Shown: positions 42,908-51,805, counted from the first letter of the stretch. The stretch: 64,000 nucleotides of DNA from Variovorax paradoxus_P (GCF_050627025.1 NZ_CP192472.1), one strand, 5' to 3'. A program made the numbers and translations. The notes: generated from the sequence alone by a model not told the origin.

Positions 42908-44169
42908 GCAATTCATCTTCTTCCACCTCCGGCGGCCTCGAAGCTGCTGCGCTCGTCGCGCCCGTGGGCCTTGCCCCGGCGTCATGGATTCGCCAGCCGC
43001 TGCGCAGGCTGCTGGTACGCCTGCTGCGTAGCGTGCGCTGCGGCGTCATTGCGGTGGAACTGCCCAATGGCCAGCGCGTGGAAGGCCGCGGCGCCGCCGA
43101 GGGCCCGCATGCCGCCATCAGGCTGCACCGCTGGCGGCCGCTCGCGCGCATGCTGCTGCGCGGCGACATCGGCCTTGCCGAGTCTTACCGCGACGGCGAC
43201 TGGTCGAGCCATGATCTGGCGGCGCTGCTCGAATTCGGCATTCGCAACGAGGCCGGCTGGGGCCGCGTGTTCGAGGCCTCGCTGCCCGCAAAATGGTTCG
43301 GCCGCGCCGTGCACCGCATGCGCGCCAACACGCGCCGCGGCAGCCGGCAGAACATCTCCTTTCACTATGACATGGGCAACGCCTTCTATGCCCAGTGGCT
43401 CGACGCAGGCCTGATCTATTCGAGCGCGCTGTACGCAACGGGCAACGAATCGCTCGAAGAGGCGCAGGCGGCCAAGATCGACCGCATTGCAGAACTGCTC
43501 GCACCGGCGCCCGACAGTTCGGTGCTCGAAATTGGCTGCGGCTGGGGCGCCCTTGCACTCGCGCTGGCGCAGCGGCACGGTGCGCGCGTAACGGGCCTCA
43601 CGCTTTCGGCTGAACAGCTTGCGCATGCGCAGCAGCGCGTGCAGGAAGAAGGTTTGTCAGCGCAAGTCGACCTGCGCCTGCAGGACTACCGCGACGTGCA
43701 GGGCAGCTACGACCGCATCGTGTCGATTGAAATGCTGGAGGCGGTTGGCGAGCGCTACTGGCCGGTGTACTTCGACACGCTGCAGGCGCGCCTGGCGCCG
43801 GGCGGCACGGCGGTGGTGCAGGTCATCACCATCGCGGACCAGCACTTCGAACAGTACCGCCGCAGCCCCGACTTCATCCAGCGTTTCATCTTTCCGGGTG
43901 GCATGCTGCCGACGGTGCAGGCGCTGGAGGCACAAGCCAGCCGCGCCGGCCTTGTGCTGGAGCGCGCCGAGTCGTTCGGTGCCAGCTACGCGGCCACGCT
44001 TGCCGAATGGCGCCGCCGCTTTCTGGCGGCATGGCCGGCTATCGAAGCGCAAGGGTTCGACGCCTCGTTCAAGCGGCTGTGGGAGTACTACCTTTGCTAC
44101 TGCGAGGCGGGCTTTGTGTCGGGCCGGGTCGATGTCGGGCTCTTCACGTTGAAGCACGCCGAGGCCTAG
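42904..44169 (+). CDS. Cyclopropane-fatty-acyl-phospholipid synthase
   Basis: A 421-residue enzyme with the full Cfa architecture: an N-terminal domain (about 25-130, with DIGLAESYRDGDWSSHDL) and the SAM methyltransferase domain. Motif I is VLEIGCGWGALALALAQ near 204. NISFHYDMGNAFYAQWLD and LIYSSALYATGNESLEEAQ are the lipid-binding family signatures, and RFIFPGGMLPTV is also present. It transfers a methylene or methyl group to unsaturated acyl chains of membrane phospholipids. It is the third gene of the ECF-controlled operon, overlapping DUF1365 by 4 bp. Confidence 0.93.
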   Translation: MSNSSSSTSGGLEAAALVAPVGLAPASWIRQPLRRLLVRLLRSVRCGVIAVELPNGQRVEGRGAAEGPHAAIRLHRWRPLARMLLRGDIGLAESYRDGDWSSHDLAALLEFGIRNEAGWGRVFEASLPAKWFGRAVHRMRANTRRGSRQNISFHYDMGNAFYAQWLDAGLIYSSALYATGNESLEEAQAAKIDRIAELLAPAPDSSVLEIGCGWGALALALAQRHGARVTGLTLSAEQLAHAQQRVQEEGLSAQVDLRLQDYRDVQGSYDRIVSIEMLEAVGERYWPVYFDTLQARLAPGGTAVVQVITIADQHFEQYRRSPDFIQRFIFPGGMLPTVQALEAQASRAGLVLERAESFGASYAATLAEWRRRFLAAWPAIEAQGFDASFKRLWEYYLCYCEAGFVSGRVDVGLFTLKHAEA

Positions 44170-44177
44170 GCCGGTGC

Positions 44178-44525
44178 CTACACCGACCGCCCATCGAACT
44201 GCGTGACCGGAATCGACTGCAGGTCGATGCCTTCGATGCAGCGGATGTTGATGGCCGCCATCGCTTCGCCCGAAGGCGTCCTGGCTTCACCGTAGGGATG
44301 AATGCCGCAGTTGGGGCAGAAGCGGTGCTTGATGGCGTGCTTGTTGAAAAGGTAGACGCTCGTGTCTTCTTCGGGCGTGAGCAATTGCATGTTGCCGCGC
44401 GGCACAAACCACATCAGCGTGCCCTTGCGCTGGCACATGGAGCAATTGCACGACATGGCCGACGCGATCTCGCCCTCGGCCTCGAACTTGATGCGGCCGC
44501 AGTGGCAGCTTCCCTGGTATTTCAT
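44178..44525 (-). CDS. GFA/CENP-V family zinc protein
   Basis: A 115-residue protein with the GFA fold. Zinc ligands are GSCHCGRIKF (C-x-C), SCNCSMCQRKG (C-x-C-x2-C) and HRFCPNCGIHPY (C-x2-C), a complete set. Homologues include a glutathione-dependent formaldehyde-activating protein, but most are of unknown function. ATG 44525 (MKYQGSCHCG) has GAGG upstream and matches family starts; an upstream in-frame ATG at 44546 is unlikely. A perfect 16-bp palindrome lies 18 bp before it. Confidence 0.88.
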   Translation of the reverse strand: MKYQGSCHCGRIKFEAEGEIASAMSCNCSMCQRKGTLMWFVPRGNMQLLTPEEDTSVYLFNKHAIKHRFCPNCGIHPYGEARTPSGEAMAAINIRCIEGIDLQSIPVTQFDGRSV

Positions 44526-44543
44526 GGGCGGTGTCCTCTCGTT

Positions 44544-44559
44544 CAATGGTTAACCATTG
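44544..44559. promoter_or_regulatory. Perfect 16-bp palindrome CAATGGTTAACCATTG, probable operator
   Basis: The sequence equals its own reverse complement across all 16 bases and sits in the 65-bp gap between the GFA gene and the end of the AraC gene, immediately upstream of GFA. No local regulator gene obviously owns it. Perfect dyads of this size with a central TTAA suit a dimeric winged-helix regulator. Confidence 0.6.
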
Positions 44560-44590
44560 GGTTGAGTATTGAGCGGATGCGGCGGCATTG

Positions 44591-45373
44591 TCAAGCGGTG
44601 GCGGCACGCTTCAACTCCGCCGGCGCATGCCCATAGGCCCTGGAGAACGCCCTTGAAAAAGCCGCGGCGCTGCCAAAGCCGGCCCGCCGCGCCGTCAGCT
44701 TGACGGCTTCTCCGGCCGCAAGGTGCCGGCGCGCCAGCGTAAGCCGCCAGGAGCCCAGGTAGGCCATCGGCGTCATTCCCACCGTTGCGCGAAACGCCGA
44801 CATGAATGCACTCCTGGACATGGCCGTACGATCCGCGAGGTCATCCACCGTCCATTGCCGCGACGGCGCCTCGTGAATCGACACCAGCGCCCGATGCAAC
44901 GCGGGGTGCGCAAGCCCGGCAAGCAAGCCCGGCTTCTGCGCACCGGTGTCTATCGCGCTCCTCAGCACCATCAGCATGAGCACTTCGGCCAGGCGGTTCA
45001 GCGCGGCGCTGCGGCCGCACCGGCTTTCGGTCGCCTCCAGGAGAAATGCCTTGGCAGTGGCCTCCAGTGCGAGTGATTCGTTCAAGGGCACCGATATTTC
45101 GTCGGGCATGGCGCTCATCAGGGGATTGGTGTCGTTGTCGAAATCGACATGCGCCGCAACGCGCACATCGGCCGGCAACGCGCTGGAGCCGTGCAACCGA
45201 AAGACGACCCTGGCGTCGGCCTTGCCGTCTGCTCCCGCAAGCAGCAACACCGGCCCGGGGGCGTGAGGCTCGGCAAGCACGGCAACCCGCAGCTTGAACA
45301 CCTCGATGAACGCCGCAAGCCTGTCCGCCTTGGTGAGGTTTGGACTTTGAATCATGGAATCTGGACTCTTCAT
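44591..45373 (-). CDS. AraC-family regulator with cupin-type sensor domain
   Basis: A 260-residue regulator. The N-terminal half (from about residue 12) is a cupin_6-like sensing domain (LTKADRLAAFIEVFKLRV, then PGPVLLLAGADGKADARVVFRL). The C-terminal double helix-turn-helix has WTVDDLADRTAMSRSAFMSAFRATVGMTPMAYL and LTARRAGFGSAAAFSRAFSRAYGHAP. The start may be 45373 or 45355. It is divergent from the peroxiredoxin-like gene at 45431, its probable target. Confidence 0.87.
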   Translation of the reverse strand: MKSPDSMIQSPNLTKADRLAAFIEVFKLRVAVLAEPHAPGPVLLLAGADGKADARVVFRLHGSSALPADVRVAAHVDFDNDTNPLMSAMPDEISVPLNESLALEATAKAFLLEATESRCGRSAALNRLAEVLMLMVLRSAIDTGAQKPGLLAGLAHPALHRALVSIHEAPSRQWTVDDLADRTAMSRSAFMSAFRATVGMTPMAYLGSWRLTLARRHLAAGEAVKLTARRAGFGSAAAFSRAFSRAYGHAPAELKRAATA

Positions 45374-45430
45374 GATCGCAAGCATGCGATCTTCGAGCCT
45401 CGTTTGCAACCACCTCAAAGGAACACCCAC

Positions 45431-45982
45431 ATGCTGATGCCACGCCAACAAGCCCCGGAACTCGTGGTCGATACCCTTGCGGCCGGCACCTTTCGCCTGG
45501 CCGACGAAGCACCCGAACGAATGACACTGCTGTGCTTCTACCGGGGCCTGCATTGCCCGATTTGCGCCACCTACCTGAAAGAGCTGGAGCGGCTGACGCC
45601 CTCATTTGCCGAGCGCGGCGTCAGCACCATCGCCATCAGCTCGGACGGCGAAGAACGCGCACGCGCCATGGCCGAGAAGATCGGCGCGGCCAACTTGCGG
45701 ATCGGCTACGGGCTTTCGCTCGCAAAGGCCAGGGAGTGGGGCCTGTACGTTTCGGCGTCTCGCGGCAAGACGTCCATCGGCATCGAGGAGCCGGCGCTTT
45801 TTTCAGAGCCGGGCTTGTTTCTCGTCAGGCCCGACAACACCGTTTACTACCTCTCCGTGCAGTCGATGCCCTTTGTGCGCCCCAACTTTGCGGAGATGGT
45901 TCAGGCGCTGGATTTCGTCATCAAGAACGACTACCCGGCGCGGGGCGAGTACACAGGCCCGCTGCACGAGCAACCGGCCTGA
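45431..45982 (+). CDS. Peroxiredoxin-like (AhpC/TSA fold) protein
   Basis: A 183-residue thioredoxin-fold protein. The N-terminal catalytic region is LLCFYRGLHCPICATYLKEL, a C-x-x-C motif at the position of the peroxidatic cysteine, followed by FAERGVSTIAISSDGEERA and PGLFLVRPDNTVYYLSVQSMPFVRP. It belongs to the peroxiredoxin-like branch that keeps the CxxC pair. It probably reduces hydroperoxides or disulfides in the cytosol. It is divergent from an AraC regulator with a 57-bp shared region and converges on the Bug receptor. Confidence 0.85.
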   Translation: MLMPRQQAPELVVDTLAAGTFRLADEAPERMTLLCFYRGLHCPICATYLKELERLTPSFAERGVSTIAISSDGEERARAMAEKIGAANLRIGYGLSLAKAREWGLYVSASRGKTSIGIEEPALFSEPGLFLVRPDNTVYYLSVQSMPFVRPNFAEMVQALDFVIKNDYPARGEYTGPLHEQPA

Positions 45983-45996
45983 GCAGGTAGCGCTGC

Positions 45997-46956
45997 TTAT
46001 TCCGCGGCAATGCCCGCGGTCTTGATGATCTGGCCCCAGCGGTTCAGTTCAGCCAACTGGAACCGCGCGAGCTCTTCGGGTGTGGAAAGCGCGGCCTCCA
46101 TACCGGCTTGCTCGACCAGCTTTTGCACGGCAGGCGTCTGGATGGCGCGGTGCATGAGCGCGTTCAACCGCTGCACCACCGGGGCCGGTGTGCCGGCAGG
46201 TGCATAGAGCGCGTTCCAGTAGCCGAACTCATACCCCGGCAATGATTCGGCAATGGCCGGAACGCCCTGTACCAGCGGCAGGCGCTTGGGGCTGCTTACG
46301 CCCAGCGCGCGCAGTTTGCCCGCCTTGACGTGGGGCAGGGTGGTGGCAAGGTCGGCAATCATCAGCTCGGTTTGGCCCGCGACCAGGTCGAGCACTGCCG
46401 GTGGGTTGGCCTTGTAGGGCACGTAGTTGAAACGGGTGCCCGTCATCTGCTGGAACAGCTCGGTGGCCACTTGCGCCGACGAGCTGCCCGAGCCGTAGTT
46501 GAGCTTGCCCGGCGCGGCCTTGGCGGCGGCGATCAGTTCGGCCACGTTGTTGGCCTTGACCTGCGGGTTGACCACCAGAAGCTGGTAGCCCTTGGTCAAC
46601 AGCGACACCGGCGCGAAGTCCTTGATCGGGTCGTACGAAAGCTTTTTCTGCAGGTGCGGATTGGCCGATTGCGTGGTGTTGGTGGTCATGAACACCGTGT
46701 AGCCGTCCGGCTGGGCCCGCGCCACAAACTGCGCTGCAATGCCGCCGAAGGCGCCGGCCCGGTTGTCGACGATCACGGGCTGGCCCGTTTCCTTGGTCAG
46801 CTCCAGCCCGATGGCGCGCGCCAATCCGTCGGTGGCACTGCCGGCGCTGGAGCCCACCACGATGGTGATGGGCCGCGCAGGAAAGTTCTGCGCGCTGGCG
46901 GCGCCGCAGAGCGGAAGAAGCATGGCAAGTGCCAGGAGCGATCGGCGATGGTTCAT
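45997..46956 (-). CDS. Bug-family tripartite tricarboxylate transporter receptor
   Basis: A 319-residue periplasmic receptor. The signal peptide (MNHRRSLLALAMLLPLCGAA, cut near ASAQN) is followed by FPARPITIVVGSSAGSATDGLAR, VIVDNRAGAFGGIAAQFVA, DGYTVFMTTNTTQSANPHL and SYDPIKDFAPVSLL, all Bug hallmarks. No TctA/TctB membrane components are next to it, as is common in Burkholderiales where Bug receptors are highly amplified. It is preceded by a DHDPS-family lyase gene 75 bp upstream and probably binds the substrate of that enzyme. Confidence 0.92.
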   Translation of the reverse strand: MNHRRSLLALAMLLPLCGAASAQNFPARPITIVVGSSAGSATDGLARAIGLELTKETGQPVIVDNRAGAFGGIAAQFVARAQPDGYTVFMTTNTTQSANPHLQKKLSYDPIKDFAPVSLLTKGYQLLVVNPQVKANNVAELIAAAKAAPGKLNYGSGSSSAQVATELFQQMTGTRFNYVPYKANPPAVLDLVAGQTELMIADLATTLPHVKAGKLRALGVSSPKRLPLVQGVPAIAESLPGYEFGYWNALYAPAGTPAPVVQRLNALMHRAIQTPAVQKLVEQAGMEAALSTPEELARFQLAELNRWGQIIKTAGIAAE

Positions 46957-47031
46957 TGGTTTGTCCTTAATAGTTATGGAGAAAGAAAAGGAGGAGGGCG
47001 GCAACGGCAAGCCCTGCGTGGCGCGAGAAGA

Positions 47032-47949
47032 TCAGCGCAACAAATTCCAGCCCGACATGAGCGCATGCAGCTGCCGGTGCTGGTGGTCCGTCAACGGCCA
47101 GGCCGAAGGCGGGCGGGTCGCGCCGCAGTCGTTGCCCATCAGCTGCAGCGCGGTCTTCACCACCGTTACGTTGGTGCCGTTGTTCTCTTGGGCGCGAAGC
47201 TCTTCGAAGGGCAGCATCTCGCCGATGAGGCGCATGGCCAACGCATGGTCGGCGGCTTCGAGCGCGTTGAAGATGGCCACCGAGCGCTCCGGCAGCACGT
47301 TGATGAGGCCCGACGTAAACCCGCGCGCACCCACGGCGTAGAACGGCGGTGCCCACACTTCGGCCAGGCCGCCCACCCACGCCAGCTGGCGGTCGGCGGT
47401 GCGGCGCATGGCCTCGGCCAGCACCAGCGGCGTGGGCGAGGCCCACTTCACGCCCACGATCTCGGGTATGCGGCACAGCTCCTCGATGGCGGCCAGGCCG
47501 ATGTTCTCGTTGCGCAGGTACAGCACCATCGGCAAGCCGTCGGCCGCGTCCGCAATCTTTCGGAGGTACGCCACCACGCCGCGCGGCGCAACGAAGGGGT
47601 CGGGCGGCTGGTGCACCATGAGCGCGTCGGCGCCGGCCTGGCGCGATGCGCGGGCCAGGGCGCAGGCCTCGTGAACGCTGCGGCCCACGCCGGCCAGCAG
47701 GGGCACGCGGCCCGCTACGCATTCGGCTGCGGCATGCACCATGCGCTCGGCCTCGTGCGCCTGAAGGCCGTAGAACTCGCTGGTGTTGCCATTGGCAACC
47801 AGCACATGCACACCGGCCTGCACGGCGCGGTCGACCACCGGCTTGAGCGGCGCAACGCTGATTGCGTCGTCGGCGTCGAAGGGCGTCACCAGAATGCCGG
47901 AGATGCCGTTGAGTGCATCGCGCAACGCGCGGCCTTGGAAAGAACTCAT
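47032..47949 (-). CDS. Dihydrodipicolinate-synthase family aldolase/lyase
   Basis: A 305-residue TIM-barrel class I lyase. It has LVTPFDADDAISVAPLKPVV, the keto-acid-binding NGNTSEFYGLQAHE and LYLRNENIG with the tyrosine, plus the Schiff-base lysine in IVGVKWASPTP. The set fits the broader DHDPS/NAL family, such as keto-deoxy-sugar-acid dehydratases or aldolases, not DapA itself. It precedes the Bug receptor on the same strand and faces a LysR gene. Together they look like a small regulon for uptake and cleavage of a sugar acid or keto acid. Confidence 0.85.
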   Translation of the reverse strand: MSSFQGRALRDALNGISGILVTPFDADDAISVAPLKPVVDRAVQAGVHVLVANGNTSEFYGLQAHEAERMVHAAAECVAGRVPLLAGVGRSVHEACALARASRQAGADALMVHQPPDPFVAPRGVVAYLRKIADAADGLPMVLYLRNENIGLAAIEELCRIPEIVGVKWASPTPLVLAEAMRRTADRQLAWVGGLAEVWAPPFYAVGARGFTSGLINVLPERSVAIFNALEAADHALAMRLIGEMLPFEELRAQENNGTNVTVVKTALQLMGNDCGATRPPSAWPLTDHQHRQLHALMSGWNLLR

Positions 47950-48043
47950 GTCGAATACAGGATTGGAAAATGGATGAAGCGCGGAGAACGGCTACTCTAG
48001 GAGCCACCGGCAACAGCGTCCAATCCATACATGGGATGCCGCC

Positions 48044-48058
48044 ATTCAAGATTTGAAT
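48044..48058. promoter_or_regulatory. LysR-box ATTCAA-N3-TTGAAT
   Basis: ATTCAAGATTTGAAT is a perfect 6-3-6 inverted repeat containing the T-N11-A core of LysR-type sites. It ends 1 bp before the GTG start of the LysR gene at 48060 and lies in the divergent region shared with the DHDPS-family gene at 47949. Confidence 0.65.
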
Positions 48059-48059
48059 C

Positions 48060-48962
48060 GTGTTTCAGCTCACCCAACTCCGCTGCTTTGTGGCCGTTGC
48101 CACCGAACTGCATTTCGGCCGCGCGGCCGCATCGCTGAACATGACGCAGCCGCCGCTTACGCGGCAGATCCAGCTGCTGGAGCATGAAGTGGGCGTGCTG
48201 CTGCTCGAACGTGCGGGCGGCAGCGTGCGGCTCACGCCCGCCGGCGAGGTGTTTCTGCGAGAGGCGGAAGACATCTTGCGCCGCAGCCAGGCGGCCACCC
48301 TGGCCGCGCGCCGCGCCATGCGGGCCGATGCCGGCAGCGTGACCATGGGGTTCATTCCGGCGGCAAGCTTCACCATGCTCCCGCAGTTGCTGGCGGCTGT
48401 GCGAGCCCAGTTGCCTGACGTGCAAGTGATGCTGCGCGAAATGCAGACCGCCGACCAGATCGAAGCGATTGGCGCCGACCGCATCGAGCTGGGAATCGTG
48501 CGGCCCTTTGCGCCGCGGGCCTTTACCGAATCGGCCCCGATATTCCGCGAGCCCTTTGTGCTGGCAATACCCGCGGAGCACCGGCTGGCGCAACTTGACG
48601 CCGTTCCGCTCGGCGCGCTGGAGGGGCAGCCCTTCATCGAGTTCTGCCCATCCGAGTCGCGCTACCTTTATGAGCTGGTGGCAGGGCGGCTGCGTGCCGA
48701 AGGCGTTGCGCCCGAGGTGGTGCAAACGCTGAGCCACACCCATTCGATACTGTCGCTGGTAGACGCGGGTGTGGGCGTGGCGGTGGTGCCGCACTCCGCG
48801 CACAGGCTGCGCTATGCCGGCGTGGTGTTCAGGCCGCTGCAAGATGCGAGCGGCTTCGACGTCGAGCTTCACCTGGCGTGGCGACGCGGCGGCCGGCACG
48901 GCGTTGCCGATACCCTGCGCATGCTCGTCCAGCAGACCTACCCGGCCCCCGCAAGGCCCTAG
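48060..48962 (+). CDS. LysR-family regulator of the DHDPS/Bug operon
   Basis: A 300-residue LysR protein starting at GTG 48060. The helix-turn-helix reads ELHFGRAAASLNMTQPPLTRQIQLLEHEVG, the arrangement of the CatR/BenM-like branch (MTQPPLTRQI). LLLERAGGSVRLTPAGEVFL is the wing, and the effector-binding domain follows. A perfect LysR box lies just ahead of the start, suggesting autorepression plus activation of the divergent DHDPS-family and Bug genes. Confidence 0.88.
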   Translation: MFQLTQLRCFVAVATELHFGRAAASLNMTQPPLTRQIQLLEHEVGVLLLERAGGSVRLTPAGEVFLREAEDILRRSQAATLAARRAMRADAGSVTMGFIPAASFTMLPQLLAAVRAQLPDVQVMLREMQTADQIEAIGADRIELGIVRPFAPRAFTESAPIFREPFVLAIPAEHRLAQLDAVPLGALEGQPFIEFCPSESRYLYELVAGRLRAEGVAPEVVQTLSHTHSILSLVDAGVGVAVVPHSAHRLRYAGVVFRPLQDASGFDVELHLAWRRGGRHGVADTLRMLVQQTYPAPARP

Positions 48963-49015
48963 GGCTTTCTTGTACGATCTTTCGAGGCAACGGGCCCGCT
49001 TCAACACTCTTTTTC

Positions 49016-50209
49016 ATGACCGATTCGCTGCTTACGCTGAATGCCGGCTCGTCATCGATCAAGGTCGCGCTGTTCGACGCGGCCGAGGGCAGCGGCTTGC
49101 TCCGCGTTGCGCGCTGGTCGGGCCAGGCCGATGGCCTTGGCGCGGGCCTCAAGCCCAGGCTGCGGGTGCACGATGCAAGCGGCGGCATGCTTCACGATGC
49201 CGCGCTCGAAGGAGATCAGGGTTCGCACCAGGGCGCGCTGGCCGCGCTGCTGGAGTGGCACGCCAAGCAGCACGACGCCAGCCGCATTGCCGCGGTGGGC
49301 CATCGCATCGTGCATGGCGGCGGCAGCTTCATGGAGCCGGTGCGCGCCGATGAGGCCGTGCTTGCAGAACTGGCCGCGCTGGAGCCGCTTGCACCACTGC
49401 ACCAGCCACACAACCTTGCAGGCGTGCGCGCCGCAATGCAGGCCTTCAGCGGCGTGCCGCAGGTGCTGTGCTTCGACACCGCGTTTCACGCCACGCAGCC
49501 CGACGTGAACCGCCGCTTTGCACTGCCGCGCGCGCTGCACGATGCGGGCGTGCGGCGCTACGGTTTTCACGGGCTGTCTTATGAATCCATCGTGGCGCAG
49601 TTTGCCGAGCATGCGCCGCAGCTTGCGCAGCAACGAGTGATCGTCGCGCACCTGGGCAACGGGGCCTCGATGTGCGCCATGGCGCGGAGTCGCTCGGTTG
49701 CCACGACGATGAGCTTTTCTCCGCTCGACGGCCTCACCATGGGCACGCGCTGCGGCCGGCTCGACGCGGCCGTGGTGCTGTACCTGATGCGCTCGCGCGG
49801 CATGTCTGCGGACGAGGTGGAAAAGCTGCTGTTCCGCGAATCGGGCCTGCTGGGGCTTTCGGGTGTTTCAAGCGATATGCGCGAACTCGAAGCTTCGAAG
49901 GTGCCAGCGGCTGCAGAGGCCATCGCGCACTTTGTGGAGCAGGTACTCCAGCACATGGGCAGCCTTGCCGCGGCGCTTCGCGGTGTCGACGCAATCGTCT
50001 TCACCGGTGGCATCGGCGAAAACGGCGCCGCGTTGCGCGAGCGTGTTCTTGAAGAATGCGGCTGGCTGGGCATAGAGTTCGATGCGGCAGCCAACGCGAA
50101 AGGCGCAACGCAGCTGACTACGCCCGCGAGCCCCGTGAGCGCCTGGGTGTTCAAGACCGACGAAGAGGCGGTGATTGCGCGGCACACCGCGCGCGTGTTG
50201 CGCCGGTAG
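49016..50209 (+). CDS. ackA: Acetate kinase
   Basis: A 397-residue ASKHA-fold enzyme making acetyl phosphate from acetate and ATP, or ATP in reverse. Signatures are LTLNAGSSSIKVALF at the start, GHRIVHGGGSF, FDTAFHATQP, RYGFHGLSYESI, HLGNGASMCA, SPLDGLTMGTRCG and FTGGIGENGA. Catalytic residues appear intact. It is monocistronic or follows the LysR gene by 53 bp. The matching phosphate acetyltransferase is 7 kb away on the other strand at 56976. Confidence 0.94.
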   Translation: MTDSLLTLNAGSSSIKVALFDAAEGSGLLRVARWSGQADGLGAGLKPRLRVHDASGGMLHDAALEGDQGSHQGALAALLEWHAKQHDASRIAAVGHRIVHGGGSFMEPVRADEAVLAELAALEPLAPLHQPHNLAGVRAAMQAFSGVPQVLCFDTAFHATQPDVNRRFALPRALHDAGVRRYGFHGLSYESIVAQFAEHAPQLAQQRVIVAHLGNGASMCAMARSRSVATTMSFSPLDGLTMGTRCGRLDAAVVLYLMRSRGMSADEVEKLLFRESGLLGLSGVSSDMRELEASKVPAAAEAIAHFVEQVLQHMGSLAAALRGVDAIVFTGGIGENGAALRERVLEECGWLGIEFDAAANAKGATQLTTPASPVSAWVFKTDEEAVIARHTARVLRR

Positions 50210-50258
50210 AGGTGGAACGTCCGCTGCGCTGATGATCGGCGCCCGATCAGGGCTGCCT

Positions 50259-51755
50259 TCAAGAGGTCGCTTCAAGAGCACCGGCTTTCGCCATCCCTTC
50301 GCGCGGTTGCTTCTTCACCAGCCAGTTTGTAGCAACCAGCGCAAGAAGCACGGCCGCGGCGGCGCAACCGAATACCGATTGCAGCCCGTGTGCCAGCGCC
50401 GCCGTTACCGCATCGGCCGGTGCACCGTGCGCCAATGTTGTGGCAAGTTCGCGCTTCATCAGATGCACCAGCAGCGCCGCCAGCAGGGCCACGCCGGCTG
50501 CGCCGCCGAGGCTGCGCAGCATGATGGGTGCCGCCGTGGCAATGCCCATGTGCTGAGCAGGCGATACGCGCTGTGCCACCACAGTGACGATCGGGAAGAG
50601 CAGCCCCAGCCCGAGCCCAAGCGGCAGCAGCGCGGCCGAAAGTGCCAGCGGCTTTGCGGGCAGCCATTGCAGCACGCCCGCCATCAGGCCGAAGGACAGC
50701 AGCATGAGCAAGCACGCCGCACGCGCTATTGAAGCGGCAGGCCTCTGTGCGCGCAGCAGCTTGCCGCTGGTGATGGCCGCCAGGGTAATGCCAGCCATCA
50801 ACGGCAGCAGATGCCATGCGGAACCGGTGGGCGAAAGGTGCAAGCCAATCTGCAGGTACTGCGGCAAGAACACCACTGCGGCGTAGAGCGCAACGCCCGT
50901 CGCGGTTCCGATGAGGCTGACCGCCGCGTAGGCCGGGCGAGCGAATAGCGAGAGCGGCAGCAAGGGGTGCGCGGCTCGCTTCTGCCGCCACAAAAAACCC
51001 AGCGTGAATGTGGCGCCCAGCGCCAGCAGAAGCCATAGCGAGACCTGCTCGGGCAGGTTCAGCTGGCCGTGCTGGGTGGCCAGCAAAAGCAGAACAAGAG
51101 CCGCGGTGAGCAGCGCCGCGCCAAGCCAGTCGATGGCCATGCGCTGCCGCCCTTGCGTGGCCGGCGCTCGTGCGGCGGTTGGGGTGCCCGGCTTCGATGG
51201 CAGGGTCGATGCCAGCACCGCCCAGGCCAGCGCCGCCGGCGGAACATTCATCCAGAAAGCCCAATGCCATGACAGGTGCTCCACCAGTGCGCCGCCCATC
51301 AGCGGCCCGAACATGGTTGAAACACCATAAGCCGCGCCGAGCAGCGCCTGGTAGCGCCCGCGCTGCTCGGGCGCGAACAGGTCGGGAACCGTGAGCATGG
51401 CCAGCGTCATCAAGCCGCCGCCGCCCGCGCCTTGCAGCGCCCGTGCAAGCACCAGTTGCTGCACGTTCTGGCTTGCCCCGCAGGCCAGCGACCCGGCCAG
51501 GAACAGGCCGATTGCCAGCAGCAGCATCGGCTTTTTGCCCAGCACGTCCGCCAGGCGCCCGTACAGCGCAATGACCACCGTCGCGGCCAGCAGGTAGGCC
51601 GAGAACACCCATGCCAGCGGCCAGCCGCCCGGCAGCTCGCGCGAGATGACCGGCACGGCGGTCGAAAGAATGGTCTGGTCGAGCGCCGCCAGGACGAGCG
51701 TCAGCACGAGCATGGCAAAGGGGAGCAGGGGCGAAGAGGTGCGCGGGGCTTTCAT
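50259..51755 (-). CDS. DHA2-family (14-helix) MFS drug exporter
   Basis: A 498-residue membrane protein of the EmrB/QacA type. Motif D1 LDQTILSTAVPVI near residue 26, motif A YGRLADVLGKKPMLL and motif C GAAYGVSTMFGPLMGGALVEHLSWHWAFWMNVP are present, and about 14 helices can be counted. Export of drugs or toxic organic compounds by proton antiport is expected. No EmrA-type adaptor is next to it. It is divergent from a LysR regulator with a dyad overlapping that gene's start. Confidence 0.9.
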   Translation of the reverse strand: MKAPRTSSPLLPFAMLVLTLVLAALDQTILSTAVPVISRELPGGWPLAWVFSAYLLAATVVIALYGRLADVLGKKPMLLLAIGLFLAGSLACGASQNVQQLVLARALQGAGGGGLMTLAMLTVPDLFAPEQRGRYQALLGAAYGVSTMFGPLMGGALVEHLSWHWAFWMNVPPAALAWAVLASTLPSKPGTPTAARAPATQGRQRMAIDWLGAALLTAALVLLLLATQHGQLNLPEQVSLWLLLALGATFTLGFLWRQKRAAHPLLPLSLFARPAYAAVSLIGTATGVALYAAVVFLPQYLQIGLHLSPTGSAWHLLPLMAGITLAAITSGKLLRAQRPAASIARAACLLMLLSFGLMAGVLQWLPAKPLALSAALLPLGLGLGLLFPIVTVVAQRVSPAQHMGIATAAPIMLRSLGGAAGVALLAALLVHLMKRELATTLAHGAPADAVTAALAHGLQSVFGCAAAAVLLALVATNWLVKKQPREGMAKAGALEATS

Positions 51756-51805
51756 GGGCGCAGTGTCTGCAGCCTCAATCGTTTTGTACAGTGCAACTTA
51801 TTGAA

